The notes below the pieces were generated by a model that was given only the letters and a program-made list of their open reading frames with translations, made no database searches and was not told the origin of the DNA. Below are positions 1 to 10,093 of a stretch of 64,000 nucleotides of DNA, one piece after another (the stretch's first letter is position 1; every line of letters starts with the position of its first letter). Source of the stretch: an uncultured Chloroflexales bacterium (GTDB taxonomy: Bacteria; Chloroflexota; Chloroflexia; Chloroflexales; Chloroflexaceae); contig CALGUG010000002.1 in assembly GCA_937902315.1 (NCBI GenBank), positions 1 through 64,000 of the forward strand, written 5' to 3'. Position numbers and translations under genes: made by a program.

Positions 1-16
1 TTTTCGCTTATGTTAA

Positions 17-53
17 GCGCTACCCTCCGATGCGGATTTTTTGCTGTTCGAAC
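17..53 (-). repeat. Degenerate terminal CRISPR repeat
   Basis: This repeat matches the consensus only from its 12th + strand base onward (CGATGCGG through GTTCGAAC). The first 11 bases, which would give the crRNA handle end, have diverged. A decayed last repeat marks the leader-distal end of an array, so it fixes array polarity. Confidence 0.9.
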
Positions 54-1311
54 GCTTGTATCATGAGGAAAATGAGACATCAGCGATGAGTTTCAATCCG
101 CGATGCGGATTTTTTGCTGTTCGAACTGACGCCCGCCGGCGCCTCAACGTCATTCTCTCCAAGCAGTTTCAATCCGCGATGCGGATTTTTTGCTGTTCGA
201 ACGCGAATTGCGATGGTTTACGACAATTAATGGTGTCGAGTTTCAATCCGCGATGCGGATTTTTTGCTGTTCGAACCTGGCCACCAAGTCGTCGTCGGCA
301 TTAATCCCGCTGTCAAAGTTTCAATCCGCGATGCGGATTTTTTGCTGTTCGAACTGCTCAAAATGTTTGGGGCGGCTGACGGGCGTCAATACCTGTTTCA
401 ATCCGCGATGCGGATTTTTTGCTGTTCGAACAAAGAACTCGTGGAGATGGCCGCGGAGCCCGATGTGTGTTTCAATCCGCGATGCGGATTTTTTGCTGTT
501 CGAACTCGTCGAAGTAGCTCAGCGTCGGCTCTTCGGCGTTGGTTTCAATCCGCGATGCGGATTTTTTGCTGTTCGAACTAACGCATTTGCTGTTTATGGC
601 GCGACAATCCTGACGTTTCAATCCGCGATGCGGATTTTTTGCTGTTCGAACGCGGCGCGGGCCGTCTGATACCTCCTCGATATAGAAGTTTCAATCCGCG
701 ATGCGGATTTTTTGCTGTTCGAACCGAGACTTGCCCTGCCATATGGAGATCGAGGGCGTTGTTTCAATCCGCGATGCGGATTTTTTGCTGTTCGAACCTC
801 GTTCGCTAGCCAAGCACGGTGTTTACCTGCTGGGTGTTTCAATCCGCGATGCGGATTTTTTGCTGTTCGAACCCCAGCGGGCAGCCAGTGAGGTAGGCGT
901 AGGCGCTGTTTCAATCCGCGATGCGGATTTTTTGCTGTTCGAACCTCGCGAACGCGCCTGGATGCTAAAACCAAACAGTATGTCGAGTTTCAATCCGCGA
1001 TGCGGATTTTTTGCTGTTCGAACCCCTCGTTCCCGCACGCGTATCTTGATCGGCATAGGTGTTTCAATCCGCGATGCGGATTTTTTGCTGTTCGAACTGT
1101 GTTATAGGGCTTTGTAATCAGGGCTATATACGTTTCAATCCGCGATGCGGATTTTTTGCTGTTCGAACTCAACCCTACGCTTGTGGTGGAGTAACCACAT
1201 TGGTTTCAATCCGCGATGCGGATTTTTTGCTGTTCGAACGCGCAATTCCTGATCGACACAAACTTGTTGCACAGGTTTCAATCCGCGATGCGGATTTTTT
1301 GCTGTTCGAAC

Positions 1312-1352
1312 TTGCGCGAAAAATCGGCGTTTTCTGGTTGTTCCCAACAGTC
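1312..1352 (-). other. CRISPR spacer related to the spacer at 3093-3129
   Basis: This 41-nt spacer read on the + strand contains an open frame for the peptide RKIGVFWLFPTV. The spacer at 3093-3129 encodes the same 12 residues. Over the shared 36 nt they differ at four positions, all third codon positions and all synonymous (CGA/CGC, CCA/CCG, ACA/ACT, GTC/GTT). The two were probably acquired from homologous genes of two related mobile elements. Confidence 0.85.
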
Positions 1353-3092
1353 GTTTCAATCCGCGATGCGGATTTTTTGCTGTTCGAACAACACAACCGC
1401 AATTCCCAAATTGAGAAACAGAGCGTTTCAATCCGCGATGCGGATTTTTTGCTGTTCGAACGCCTTTATAAACCTCTATAAGACCATTTTTAAAAAGTTT
1501 CAATCCGCGATGCGGATTTTTTGCTGTTCGAACTCTTCACGTCTCGCAAAATAATCACTGACCGTGTTGTGTTTCAATCCGCGATGCGGATTTTTTGCTG
1601 TTCGAACTTTATCTCTCCTTGATAATTTTAAGCACGACCGCTGCCGTTTCAATCCGCGATGCGGATTTTTTGCTGTTCGAACTTTGTGTTTTTCACGCAT
1701 CCCGAGCGACGGGAGAATTGTTTCAATCCGCGATGCGGATTTTTTGCTGTTCGAACCGCGCAGTTCTCGAACAGGTTGAACGATAGTTGAGGAGGTTTCA
1801 ATCCGCGATGCGGATTTTTTGCTGTTCGAACAGTCGGCTGGGAACGTGGCGATATCGATTTTGACATGTTTCAATCCGCGATGCGGATTTTTTGCTGTTC
1901 GAACCGCAAAAATACAAGTGCCTGCTGGTGTCGCAAAGAGACGTTTCAATCCGCGATGCGGATTTTTTGCTGTTCGAACCTTCCAACATTGTTGAAGCCG
2001 AAAGCCGGTGTGCCAGTTTCAATCCGCGATGCGGATTTTTTGCTGTTCGAACGCCACGCTTCAAGCAGGTGCGGGCAAGCAGAAAAACGTTTCAATCCGC
2101 GATGCGGATTTTTTGCTGTTCGAACCGGGGATAGAGTTGCTGGGCGGACTCCAGAAATCGGCGCGGTTTCAATCCGCGATGCGGATTTTTTGCTGTTCGA
2201 ACTTTGCGGCTCGCGACCGCTTGGCTGCACCCGCCCCTGGTTTCAATCCGCGATGCGGATTTTTTGCTGTTCGAACCTAAGCCAACGCCCGCATCAGCAG
2301 CCCTAAGAAAGGTTTCAATCCGCGATGCGGATTTTTTGCTGTTCGAACCGCTTGGCCAACACTGCTCAGTGCTGAGTTATGCGACCGCGTTTCAATCCGC
2401 GATGCGGATTTTTTGCTGTTCGAACGACGCTGTTCAGGACTTTTGTGTAATCTTCGCCAAAGAGTTTCAATCCGCGATGCGGATTTTTTGCTGTTCGAAC
2501 AACGCCGGTAAGGTGCAACTGTTGCTCAAAGTCCAACGTTTCAATCCGCGATGCGGATTTTTTGCTGTTCGAACTTGTCCAGGTTTAAGGAAGCCGGTGT
2601 AGGCAATAGTTTCAATCCGCGATGCGGATTTTTTGCTGTTCGAACTCTGTCAACGTCATTCGATAGTATTCATAGTGATCAGTTGGTTTCAATCCGCGAT
2701 GCGGATTTTTTGCTGTTCGAACGTCCGCTCATTATCCCTAGGTTCTACCTCAATCCAAACGTGTTTCAATCCGCGATGCGGATTTTTTGCTGTTCGAACC
2801 ACTATCCGCGCACATTTCCGCTTCTTCTGTCGTAGTTTCAATCCGCGATGCGGATTTTTTGCTGTTCGAACTCCGTGTTCTCGAAGGAATGGGATACGGG
2901 CCAAAAAAAGTTTCAATCCGCGATGCGGATTTTTTGCTGTTCGAACTAATCCCTATCGACGTAGCCCTCGCCCTGTAACCAGGTTTCAATCCGCGATGCG
3001 GATTTTTTGCTGTTCGAACATATCAACCTCCGGTAATTAGACTAGCGACGAATTTGTTTCAATCCGCGATGCGGATTTTTTGCTGTTCGAAC

Positions 3093-3129
3093 GCGCAAAA
3101 TCGGCGTTTTCTGGTTGTTCCCGACTGTT
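3093..3129 (-). other. CRISPR spacer related to the spacer at 1312-1352
   Basis: This 37-nt spacer encodes the same 12-residue peptide as the spacer at 1312-1352, with only synonymous differences. It lies nearer the leader and so was acquired later. Confidence 0.85.
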
Positions 3130-6022
3130 GTTTCAATCCGCGATGCGGATTTTTTGCTGTTCGAACGACGGTTCCCAGAGCGGCATAGATCGGCCGCATG
3201 CTGGTTTCAATCCGCGATGCGGATTTTTTGCTGTTCGAACGGTTGCGTTTTCCTTCGGCGCCGCCTGTGGATGATGTCGGTTTCAATCCGCGATGCGGAT
3301 TTTTTGCTGTTCGAACACGTACGCCTCGCACAACGACACAAGCCCGTCAAAGTTTCAATCCGCGATGCGGATTTTTTGCTGTTCGAACGGATTCGCCACA
3401 AGCGATTTCACAATCGTAAAGACAAGTTTCAATCCGCGATGCGGATTTTTTGCTGTTCGAACAAGAGGCGCAGCGACTTACACAAACCCTAATCGACACG
3501 TTTCAATCCGCGATGCGGATTTTTTGCTGTTCGAACCTCAGTTCCTGATCCTATCGGCTCGGCCCGCTATCACGTTTCAATCCGCGATGCGGATTTTTTG
3601 CTGTTCGAACGCTTGGTTTCCGGTCTCTCCGACGGTACTGGTGATAGCGTTTCAATCCGCGATGCGGATTTTTTGCTGTTCGAACTCTCGGTCGCTGGCT
3701 TTGGCAAAGCCATGAGCGACGTTTCAATCCGCGATGCGGATTTTTTGCTGTTCGAACCAACTCAAATCGGCAGGGATAAGAGCGTCCATCGCAGTTTCAA
3801 TCCGCGATGCGGATTTTTTGCTGTTCGAACTCCATCTGTCGAACAGGGCAATCAGGCACGCAAACACCATGTTTCAATCCGCGATGCGGATTTTTTGCTG
3901 TTCGAACACAGGGTTAAGACCAGACTGGAGAGCGTCAATACATTGTTTCAATCCGCGATGCGGATTTTTTGCTGTTCGAACCGCTTCAATGGCTGCTGCT
4001 TCGGGCTGAAACTTCTGGTTTCAATCCGCGATGCGGATTTTTTGCTGTTCGAACGCGCCCTCATCGACCATTCATCATCAGCGCCACGCGAGGTTTCAAT
4101 CCGCGATGCGGATTTTTTGCTGTTCGAACTTCGAGGCGGTTGCGCGGGGAGATAACATCTTAACTGGTTTCAATCCGCGATGCGGATTTTTTGCTGTTCG
4201 AACTCAATCCCGAATAGCTTTTTGTAGACGAACCGTAACAGGTTTCAATCCGCGATGCGGATTTTTTGCTGTTCGAACTCCATTGTCCGAGACCGTCTCC
4301 GACTTCAATCGGAAGTTTCAATCCGCGATGCGGATTTTTTGCTGTTCGAACGAAAGCTACCCGCATCGATACCCAAATCGACCGCAAGTTTCAATCCGCG
4401 ATGCGGATTTTTTGCTGTTCGAACACCAATGACTGTAGGAGAGCTGATCAAAGAGCTAAAGAAAGTTTCAATCCGCGATGCGGATTTTTTGCTGTTCGAA
4501 CGGCGACCGTCGGCAGTCGCGGGCACGGCATTACGATGTTTCAATCCGCGATGCGGATTTTTTGCTGTTCGAACACCGCCGCCGCCCACAACGGTACCGT
4601 GGTCTCTAAGTTTCAATCCGCGATGCGGATTTTTTGCTGTTCGAACTCCAGCTTGGCGTTTCGAGCGGCTTGGTCGAAAACGAGTTTCAATCCGCGATGC
4701 GGATTTTTTGCTGTTCGAACGCTGCGCGCCATCGAGCTGCTGGATCGCGCAATCGAAGTTTCAATCCGCGATGCGGATTTTTTGCTGTTCGAACCAGCAT
4801 AAAGGCCGCTCGCTGGAACATCTCCTTTGGCGTTTCAATCCGCGATGCGGATTTTTTGCTGTTCGAACATCTAGCAATTTCTCAGCGAGTTGCAACAGCA
4901 CGTGTTTCAATCCGCGATGCGGATTTTTTGCTGTTCGAACTTTGTGATGTGGACGTGTTGTAATCCACATACGATTGTTTCAATCCGCGATGCGGATTTT
5001 TTGCTGTTCGAACCCTGGGGAAATTTCTTCCCTATCGCCCGCTATGACGCTGTTTCAATCCGCGATGCGGATTTTTTGCTGTTCGAACCCCATGCTTTCA
5101 GGAAAGCGAGCGGCATTTCCTGAGGTTTCAATCCGCGATGCGGATTTTTTGCTGTTCGAACTGCAGCGCAGCGCAGCGTAGCAAAGCGCGAAGCTGAGAG
5201 TTTCAATCCGCGATGCGGATTTTTTGCTGTTCGAACTCCCTTCTAGCCGATTGTCTCCACAGCAAAGAAAAGGTTTCAATCCGCGATGCGGATTTTTTGC
5301 TGTTCGAACCCAGCAACGGGTTCGATCACTGACATTTCCTCTCTCCTGTTTCAATCCGCGATGCGGATTTTTTGCTGTTCGAACACGGGCACGTTGGCCA
5401 ACGCGGGCACGACATTAGTGCAAACAATTGTTTCAATCCGCGATGCGGATTTTTTGCTGTTCGAACCGATATCGATACAGCCAAGGGAACGCTGGAAGAA
5501 ATGTTTCAATCCGCGATGCGGATTTTTTGCTGTTCGAACCGGCGGGCGGATCGCAACAAATGAGGAGTGGAAAGGTAGTTTCAATCCGCGATGCGGATTT
5601 TTTGCTGTTCGAACGCAAAGAGGGCGGCAAGATGGAGGCTCGTTTCAAGCGTTTCAATCCGCGATGCGGATTTTTTGCTGTTCGAACTACCGACACTGCT
5701 CAGTTCCTTCGAGTTGAGCAGGTTTCAATCCGCGATGCGGATTTTTTGCTGTTCGAACCCCAGTTTTCCGGCCGCCTGCCATTGCTGGCACGGTGTTTCA
5801 ATCCGCGATGCGGATTTTTTGCTGTTCGAACCCGCTACCCAGGTTGAGATTGTAGTTTGCACAAACTGCAGTTTCAATCCGCGATGCGGATTTTTTGCTG
5901 TTCGAACCGTAAAAACAAACCCTTCCCGAACAACAGGCTCGATGTTTCAATCCGCGATGCGGATTTTTTGCTGTTCGAACAGACCTAATTTTTTAAGGCT
6001 TTGGGAAGCCTTGGAACAAGTC

Positions 6023-6170
6023 TTTTGCGAGAGACTGGTAAAAAGTGCCATTTTTTAAGGTGCATCAGACTTTCCAAAAAAAGTATAGCAGGCTTTTTTG
6101 GCTTTGTAAAGCACTTTTTCGTTTTGCGAGAGACTCCCGGGTTTTGACCCCATGCTTAGCCTCTCGCAAA
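6023..6170. repeat. Leader repeats TTTTGCGAGAGACT
   Basis: The 14-mer TTTTGCGAGAGACT occurs twice in direct orientation (6023-6036 and 6122-6135). An inverted partial copy, CCTCTCGCAAA, lies at 6160-6170. The second and third copies could pair into a hairpin just after the cas2 stop codon and so separate cas2 from leader transcription. Repeats within a leader may also serve as integration anchoring sites; that role is inference. Confidence 0.6.
6082..6110 (-). promoter_or_regulatory. CRISPR leader promoter
   Basis: On the minus strand there is TTTACA (6105-6110) as the -35 box, exactly 17 nt, then TATACT (6082-6087) as the -10 box; each is 5/6 to consensus. Transcription would start near 6075 and run through about 95 nt of A/T-rich leader into the first repeat at 5980. 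The sequence around the -10 box (TGCTATACTTTTT) recurs in front of the pseudo-crRNA at 17756-17761. Confidence 0.8.
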
Positions 6171-6175
6171 GTTGA

Positions 6176-6463
6176 CTAAAAAACAAAACTTTTCGGCTCG
6201 CTCGGCAGGCTGCTGCCGATGGTAATCACCTTGCCTTGGCAGCTTTGGCAGAGCGGATAGAGCCGCAGACTATCCTCCTGTTCGTTCAACTGCTTGGCGA
6301 GCTTAATCTGCAATTCAAGCAACTGCTTGCGGTCGAGCCAGCACTCAAACAGCGAATACTGGGTCCAAGCGCCGTAGCCGCAGAGCGTTTTATGCACCTT
6401 GCTGCGTCGGCGGTCGTTGGGGATATCGTAGGCGATGATGTAGAGCGTAGTTTCTTGGGCCAC
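6176..6463 (-). CDS. cas2: CRISPR-associated endonuclease Cas2
   Basis: A 95-residue protein of normal Cas2 length. Cas2 forms the central dimer of the Cas1-Cas2 integrase that inserts new spacers at the leader end of the array. The N-terminus has the family's first beta strand and acidic metal site (YIIAYDIPNDRRR, Asp13), followed by the KVHKTLCGYG helix and the QYSLFEC strand of the ferredoxin fold. It is the last gene of the cas operon, 9 bp after cas1, and its stop codon is about 195 bp from the leader-proximal repeat. Confidence 0.97.
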   Translation of the reverse strand: MAQETTLYIIAYDIPNDRRRSKVHKTLCGYGAWTQYSLFECWLDRKQLLELQIKLAKQLNEQEDSLRLYPLCQSCQGKVITIGSSLPSEPKSFVF

Positions 6464-6472
6464 GGCTTTGTC

Positions 6473-7522
6473 CTAGCGCACAATGAACGAGCGATATTCA
6501 GCGATCTCGCCTTGAGCATATTTGGCGAAGATGCGGGCTTGCAGCTCGATCGAGCGTCGATAGCTCACGTTATAGCCGAACAGCGGGTGTTTGATCTTTT
6601 CATCGAGGCGCGCCTCAAGCTTTTGAATAAAGGTGCGGCGTGCATCGTCGCGCAGTCGGTAGGCGCCGAGCTGGTTTTCAAAATCGTTGGGGCTGACTTG
6701 GCCGGTGTTGACCATGGTGATCACCACCGAGTCGACGATGATCGAGCGGAAGGCTTCGATCAGGTCGAGCGCGAGGGCGGGTTTGCCGAAGCCCGCTTGG
6801 TGCAGCATACCCAAACCCGGGTCGAGCCCGACGGCGTGGCAGAGCGAGACGATCTGGTTGGTGAGCACGCTATAGCCGAACGAGAGCAGGGCGTTGATCG
6901 GATCGGTCGGCGGGCGTTTAACCCGCCCCGGAAACTGCCAACCGCCTTTCAGCAACTGATCGAAGCAGGCGTAGTAGACGGCGCTGGCATGGCCTTCGAG
7001 GCCGAGCAGCGGGCCGAGGCCGTGCATACGGTCGCCGTTTTGGCTAGGCGCTTGTAGCCTTTTGATCTCGAGCATAGCCTGTTGGATCTGCTCGGCGGCC
7101 TGCTGCAACTGCTGAGCCTCGTCGCGTGTGCGGGCGTGACGCAGCAGCAGGGTGCGCATATTGCCCAGCTTGGCCAGCAGCGAACTGCGGGCCACTTCGA
7201 ACGAGCGCTCTGGATCGCAATAGAGCCGGTATTGGGCCAGACGCAGCCCGCTATTTTTGCCCCAATCGGCCAGCAGCGCGCCATACGAGCGCCCATAGGC
7301 GTTAAGGTAGTGCACAGCGATGCGCCGTTCGAGCAGCGCCTGCAAGGCGGGTGTGCTAAGCGTCACATCGCCCAACACCATCACCTGCTCGACTTTGGCC
7401 AGAGGGATGCGAATCTGATCACGCGGATGGCTGCGCCCGCCTCGCTGTTGGCCTTGAATGCGCAGCGTCTCGCCTTCGAGCTTGACATAACTGTATTGTT
7501 CGGTCAGATAGAGTGTCGCCAT
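6473..7522 (-). CDS. cas1: CRISPR-associated integrase Cas1
   Basis: A 349-residue Cas1, the catalytic subunit of spacer integration. The N-terminal beta domain starts MATLYLTEQYSYVK. The alpha domain holds the catalytic Glu (in GLEGHASAVYY), the His (HQAGFGKPALALD) and the Asp of the ALDLIEAF motif. I chose the ATG at 7522 rather than an upstream in-frame ATG because GGAGG lies 5 nt before it and the family usually begins at this point. Cas1 and Cas2 lie together at the 3' end of the operon, with Cas4 upstream across a repeat-containing gap. Confidence 0.97.
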   Translation of the reverse strand: MATLYLTEQYSYVKLEGETLRIQGQQRGGRSHPRDQIRIPLAKVEQVMVLGDVTLSTPALQALLERRIAVHYLNAYGRSYGALLADWGKNSGLRLAQYRLYCDPERSFEVARSSLLAKLGNMRTLLLRHARTRDEAQQLQQAAEQIQQAMLEIKRLQAPSQNGDRMHGLGPLLGLEGHASAVYYACFDQLLKGGWQFPGRVKRPPTDPINALLSFGYSVLTNQIVSLCHAVGLDPGLGMLHQAGFGKPALALDLIEAFRSIIVDSVVITMVNTGQVSPNDFENQLGAYRLRDDARRTFIQKLEARLDEKIKHPLFGYNVSYRRSIELQARIFAKYAQGEIAEYRSFIVR

Positions 7523-7781
7523 AAGCACCTCCACGCCTTCGCCATAGCTTCGATGAGCTGAATCCGATCCATTTGTGTGCATAATTCCCCTCTTGGGCCG
7601 TGTATCTGCGCTCGCAGCATGTGCATCAGGCGGCGAGGCTTCTAGCCCTCATTCGGCTTCTAGCGCGTCCGCCTACGGCTATCAACAGCTTATCCAACAA
7701 AAAGGGCTTTTTGCAGCCCGCCACAGGCGCGCCAGAAGAGAAAACTTCCCGCTCTGCCGAATGCCAAACACCTCCGAGCGA
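7523..7781. other. Intergenic gap between cas4 and cas1
   Basis: A 259-bp gap with no credible gene. It carries one copy of the GCGTCCGCC interspersed element (about 7628-7706) and a run of unassigned sequence. The gap interrupts an otherwise compact operon, so the repeat is probably a later insertion. Confidence 0.7.
7628..7706 (+). repeat. Interspersed element B (GCGTCCGCC family), copy 1
   Basis: Contains GGCGGCGAGG, then CTCATTCGGC, then GCGTCCGCCTACGGCTA and TCAACA, the same order of blocks as the other copies in this window. It lies between cas1 and cas4. Confidence 0.75.
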
Positions 7782-8372
7782 TTAAGCTGGTTTGCTATGG
7801 AGAATCTGTAGCTCTTTGGGCAGACAGATCGGCTGCAGCGAACAGTCGCGACACTTGGCGGGCTTATCGATCGGCGGCGGCAGGCTCTGGTTTTGGGCCA
7901 GTTGATGCGCCAGAGCGACGATCTCTTCGAGTTCGCTGCGCAGCTCGGCGCTAAACAGCACCTCTTCGCGCCGCCGATTGCTGAAGTAGAAGATCGCGCC
8001 CGAGGCGATGCTGATCTGCAAGCGCTCTTCGAGGCAGATCGCTTGGGCGCAGAGCTGGATATGGTCGTTTTCCCAGCGCCCGGGCCGCCCTTTCTTGTAT
8101 TCGACGGGATAGATTCGGCCGTCTTTCTGCTCGACCAGATCGCAGATGCCCGCGATCTTGAGGCGCTCGCTCCAGACATAGACCCGTCGCTCTTGAACGG
8201 AATGGCCCAGCCAAGCCATTCCGCCCAGGTCGATGCCTTGATGGCGTAGGCTGCCCTCAAAGACGTGCTCGTTGATCAGCATCTCGCTCTGGATGTATTC
8301 GTAGGCGAAACGGCGTGGACAGTAGGCCAGCGCGTTCAGCATCGAGATCGGGATAAAGTCGGCTTGCTGCAT
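7782..8372 (-). CDS. cas4: CRISPR-associated exonuclease Cas4
   Basis: A 196-residue Cas4, a RecB-like PD-(D/E)XK nuclease with an iron-sulfur cluster that trims prespacers and sets their PAM end and orientation. Cys18 (AYCPRRF) and the C-terminal trio Cys174, Cys177 and Cys183 are placed as the 4Fe-4S ligands. The nuclease core shows GICDLVE and the VEYKKG strand, then the QLCAQAICLEE helix. A short gap (45 bp) separates it from cas6 upstream. All expected cluster and active-site positions look intact. Confidence 0.95.
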   Translation of the reverse strand: MQQADFIPISMLNALAYCPRRFAYEYIQSEMLINEHVFEGSLRHQGIDLGGMAWLGHSVQERRVYVWSERLKIAGICDLVEQKDGRIYPVEYKKGRPGRWENDHIQLCAQAICLEERLQISIASGAIFYFSNRRREEVLFSAELRSELEEIVALAHQLAQNQSLPPPIDKPAKCRDCSLQPICLPKELQILHSKPA

Positions 8373-8417
8373 TGTGTTCTCTCTCCTTGCTAACTGGCCG
8401 GCCTGCTGCCCGGCCTT

Positions 8418-9239
8418 TTAATGCTCTCTCTCGGGCCTGCGCCGACAGAGACCCATGCCGCGGGCGGTCTTCATGCCGACCCCGAGGTAGAAGACGGCGT
8501 CGGCCAGCAGCGCGATCAGGCGGGCCTGTTCGGCGTCGAGCGGCAGTTCGTAGCTGCAAAGGCCCAAGAAGCCCTTTTGTGGGCCTTTGCCAAGGCTGAT
8601 CTCGGTTGTTTCGAGCCGATAGCGGCTGACCAGCGTATCTTTGACGGCCAGCTCAAGCAGCTCGGGGTCGAGGCGTAGCTCGCTGGGCGCTAGGCTGTTC
8701 CAGCGCTTTGCAATGCTGTTAAAGACCGTTTGCGGGTTGGGCAGCAGCTCGAGGCGCTGTTTGCCGTTGGCCCGCTCGCCTTGACCGATGCTGGTCGGCG
8801 AGGCGAATTCAAGCGTGACTGTGCGGGCAGCTTGGGCCTGCTCGTAGACCTGCTCGAAGGAGCTGTAGCCCGCCCAAGCATGGCCTTGGGGCGCGGGTGT
8901 GCCGATCACATCGCCCAGATGTAGGCTGGCGTTGCCCAGACGCAGCGGCCTGTTGTTGGGCGACTGGTGCAGCATGGCTTGCACAAAGGGCCGAAAAAGC
9001 TCGCTCTGCAAGAGGGTGACGCGCAGTTCGACTAGATCGGCGCAGCGGCGCGGCAGGATGCTGACCGTGTAAGCTTTGTTGGCCACATCGGCGTGCAGAG
9101 CTTCGGCGACATCGGGCGCGACTTGGCCCAGCAGATCGAGAAAGAGCGCTTGGGCGCCGTGGCCCTGCGGGCGCGGCTTGCTGCCAGCGCTTGGGTGCAG
9201 TTGCACAACAAATGCGTACAGATCGGGAAAAGCCGTCAT
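8418..9239 (-). CDS. cas6: CRISPR RNA endoribonuclease Cas6
   Basis: A 273-residue Cas6, a metal-independent RNase that cuts the precursor transcript within each repeat, 8 nt before the spacer, to leave the AUUGAAAC handle. The C-terminal half carries the RAMP glycine-rich loop (GVGMKTARGMG, about residues 252-262). A candidate general-base His is in the N-terminal part. It lies between csc1 and cas4, and the gap upstream holds an inserted MITE-like element. Confidence 0.9.
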   Translation of the reverse strand: MTAFPDLYAFVVQLHPSAGSKPRPQGHGAQALFLDLLGQVAPDVAEALHADVANKAYTVSILPRRCADLVELRVTLLQSELFRPFVQAMLHQSPNNRPLRLGNASLHLGDVIGTPAPQGHAWAGYSSFEQVYEQAQAARTVTLEFASPTSIGQGERANGKQRLELLPNPQTVFNSIAKRWNSLAPSELRLDPELLELAVKDTLVSRYRLETTEISLGKGPQKGFLGLCSYELPLDAEQARLIALLADAVFYLGVGMKTARGMGLCRRRPEREH

Positions 9240-9303
9240 ACGGATCGCTCCTTTGCTTTCAGAAGGGACGATGGTGGGGCAGAAGCGACTATCTGCCCCA
9301 CTG

Positions 9304-9414
9304 ATACCAAATCCGGTTGTTTACTTGCTATTTGGCCTTCGACAGAGCGGAACTCAACCCAGTTTGTGTTCTTCTTGCGTTACAAGAAAGCTCGGCTTTG
9401 GACGGATTTGGTAT
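9304..9414. repeat. Interspersed element A (ATACCAAATCCG MITE), copy 1
   Basis: A complete 111-bp element with 12-bp perfect terminal inverted repeats, ATACCAAATCCG at 9304 and CGGATTTGGTAT ending at 9414. It carries the family's internal blocks TTTGGCCTTCG and TGCGTTACAAG. It has no coding capacity, which fits a non-autonomous miniature transposable element. It sits between cas6 and csc1 inside the cas operon. Confidence 0.85.
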
Positions 9415-9427
9415 GACCTTGGCCGAA

Positions 9428-10084
9428 CTAGGCCTTAAAGTTATAGTGCAAGCCGACCGGAAGCCCTACCGTTGGGTTCTCTTTGAAGGCGTAGTATTCG
9501 CCGTAGCACTGAGCGTTGGCGACGAGGCTTGACGGCGGCATCGAGATGATGTCGAAGGCGCGCAAGACGTCGCCGGACAGGTCGAGCGGATTGAGCGCGG
9601 CCGCAGCGCGATAGGGGCCCGTTTTGCGCTCCCAAGCGACCTCTTCGCACTCGAGCAGCGCTTTGCTATGCCATTTGCCCAGCCTGATCCAGCGCGGCAG
9701 GCTGATCGGCTCTGCGCTCAGCACGTAAAAGTGAAAGCTCGACTCGGGCGCGATCTCTTTGGCCCGCCCGAAGGAGGGCGTGTTGCGGGTCGCTTGCAAC
9801 ATCTCGACATGCAGCTCTTCTTCGCCGTATTTAAAGGTCGCCAGCTGAAAATGGATTTTATCTGGCTCGGCGGGCGTAACGTAGGTCTGGCCGTTGAGCG
9901 CGCTCAGATCTTCCGCGTAGTGCGGAATGTGTTCGGCCTGGTGCCAAGTTGCGCGCGCCAGACCGAGCGCATAGCTAAGGGCGTAGTTGTGCAGATAGCG
10001 CCCCGTTTCATAGAGCCGTCCCAATTCGCGCGTGGCGAAGAAGAGCGATTCATGCAGCGTGATAGCACAACGAAAGATGTGCAT
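9428..10084 (-). CDS. csc1: Type I-D Cascade subunit Csc1 (Cas5 group)
   Basis: A 218-residue Cas5-type RAMP protein that caps the 5' handle of the crRNA in the type I-D effector. It begins MHIFRCAITLHESLFFA, followed by the RELGRLYETGRYLHNYALSYALG block typical of Csc1, which makes this family call secure. GGAG lies 6 nt before the ATG. It is 9 bp downstream of csc2, and its presence with Csc2 and Cas10d defines subtype I-D. Confidence 0.93.
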   Translation of the reverse strand: MHIFRCAITLHESLFFATRELGRLYETGRYLHNYALSYALGLARATWHQAEHIPHYAEDLSALNGQTYVTPAEPDKIHFQLATFKYGEEELHVEMLQATRNTPSFGRAKEIAPESSFHFYVLSAEPISLPRWIRLGKWHSKALLECEEVAWERKTGPYRAAAALNPLDLSGDVLRAFDIISMPPSSLVANAQCYGEYYAFKENPTVGLPVGLHYNFKA

Positions 10085-10093
10085 GAGAGACTC

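Larger units (their letters stand above)
17..5980 (-). CRISPR. Type I-D CRISPR array, 80 intact repeats
   Basis: I count 80 intact 37-bp repeats (first at 90-126, last at 5944-5980) plus one degenerate terminal repeat at 17-53, giving 80 spacers of about 34-45 bp. On the + strand the repeat begins GTTTCAATCC and ends TGCTGTTCGAAC. On the minus strand it therefore ends in ATTGAAAC, the usual 8-nt 5' handle of type I crRNAs. The core forms a hairpin (ATCCGC, loop ATC, GCGGAT). Three facts agree on leftward transcription: the ATTGAAAC end, the degenerate repeat at the low-coordinate end (the expected trailer), and a leader promoter at 6082-6110. The newest spacer should then be 5908-5943 and the oldest 54-89. 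The intact repeats look identical to each other. The array is downstream of and co-directional with the cas operon. Confidence 0.98.

Noticed and set aside
17..5980. Rightward (+ strand) transcription of the array
   Set aside because: The ATTGAAAC handle, decayed end repeat and leader promoter all point to the minus strand.
41..6058. Many open frames across the repeat array
   Set aside because: They are translations of the CRISPR repeat, with the same peptide blocks in each frame; not genes.
6236..7057. A 273-codon + strand open frame opposite cas1 and cas2
   Set aside because: It is the antisense shadow of high-GC genes; cas1 and cas2 on the minus strand have complete family motifs. The same holds for the long + frames opposite csc2, cas10d and cas3'.
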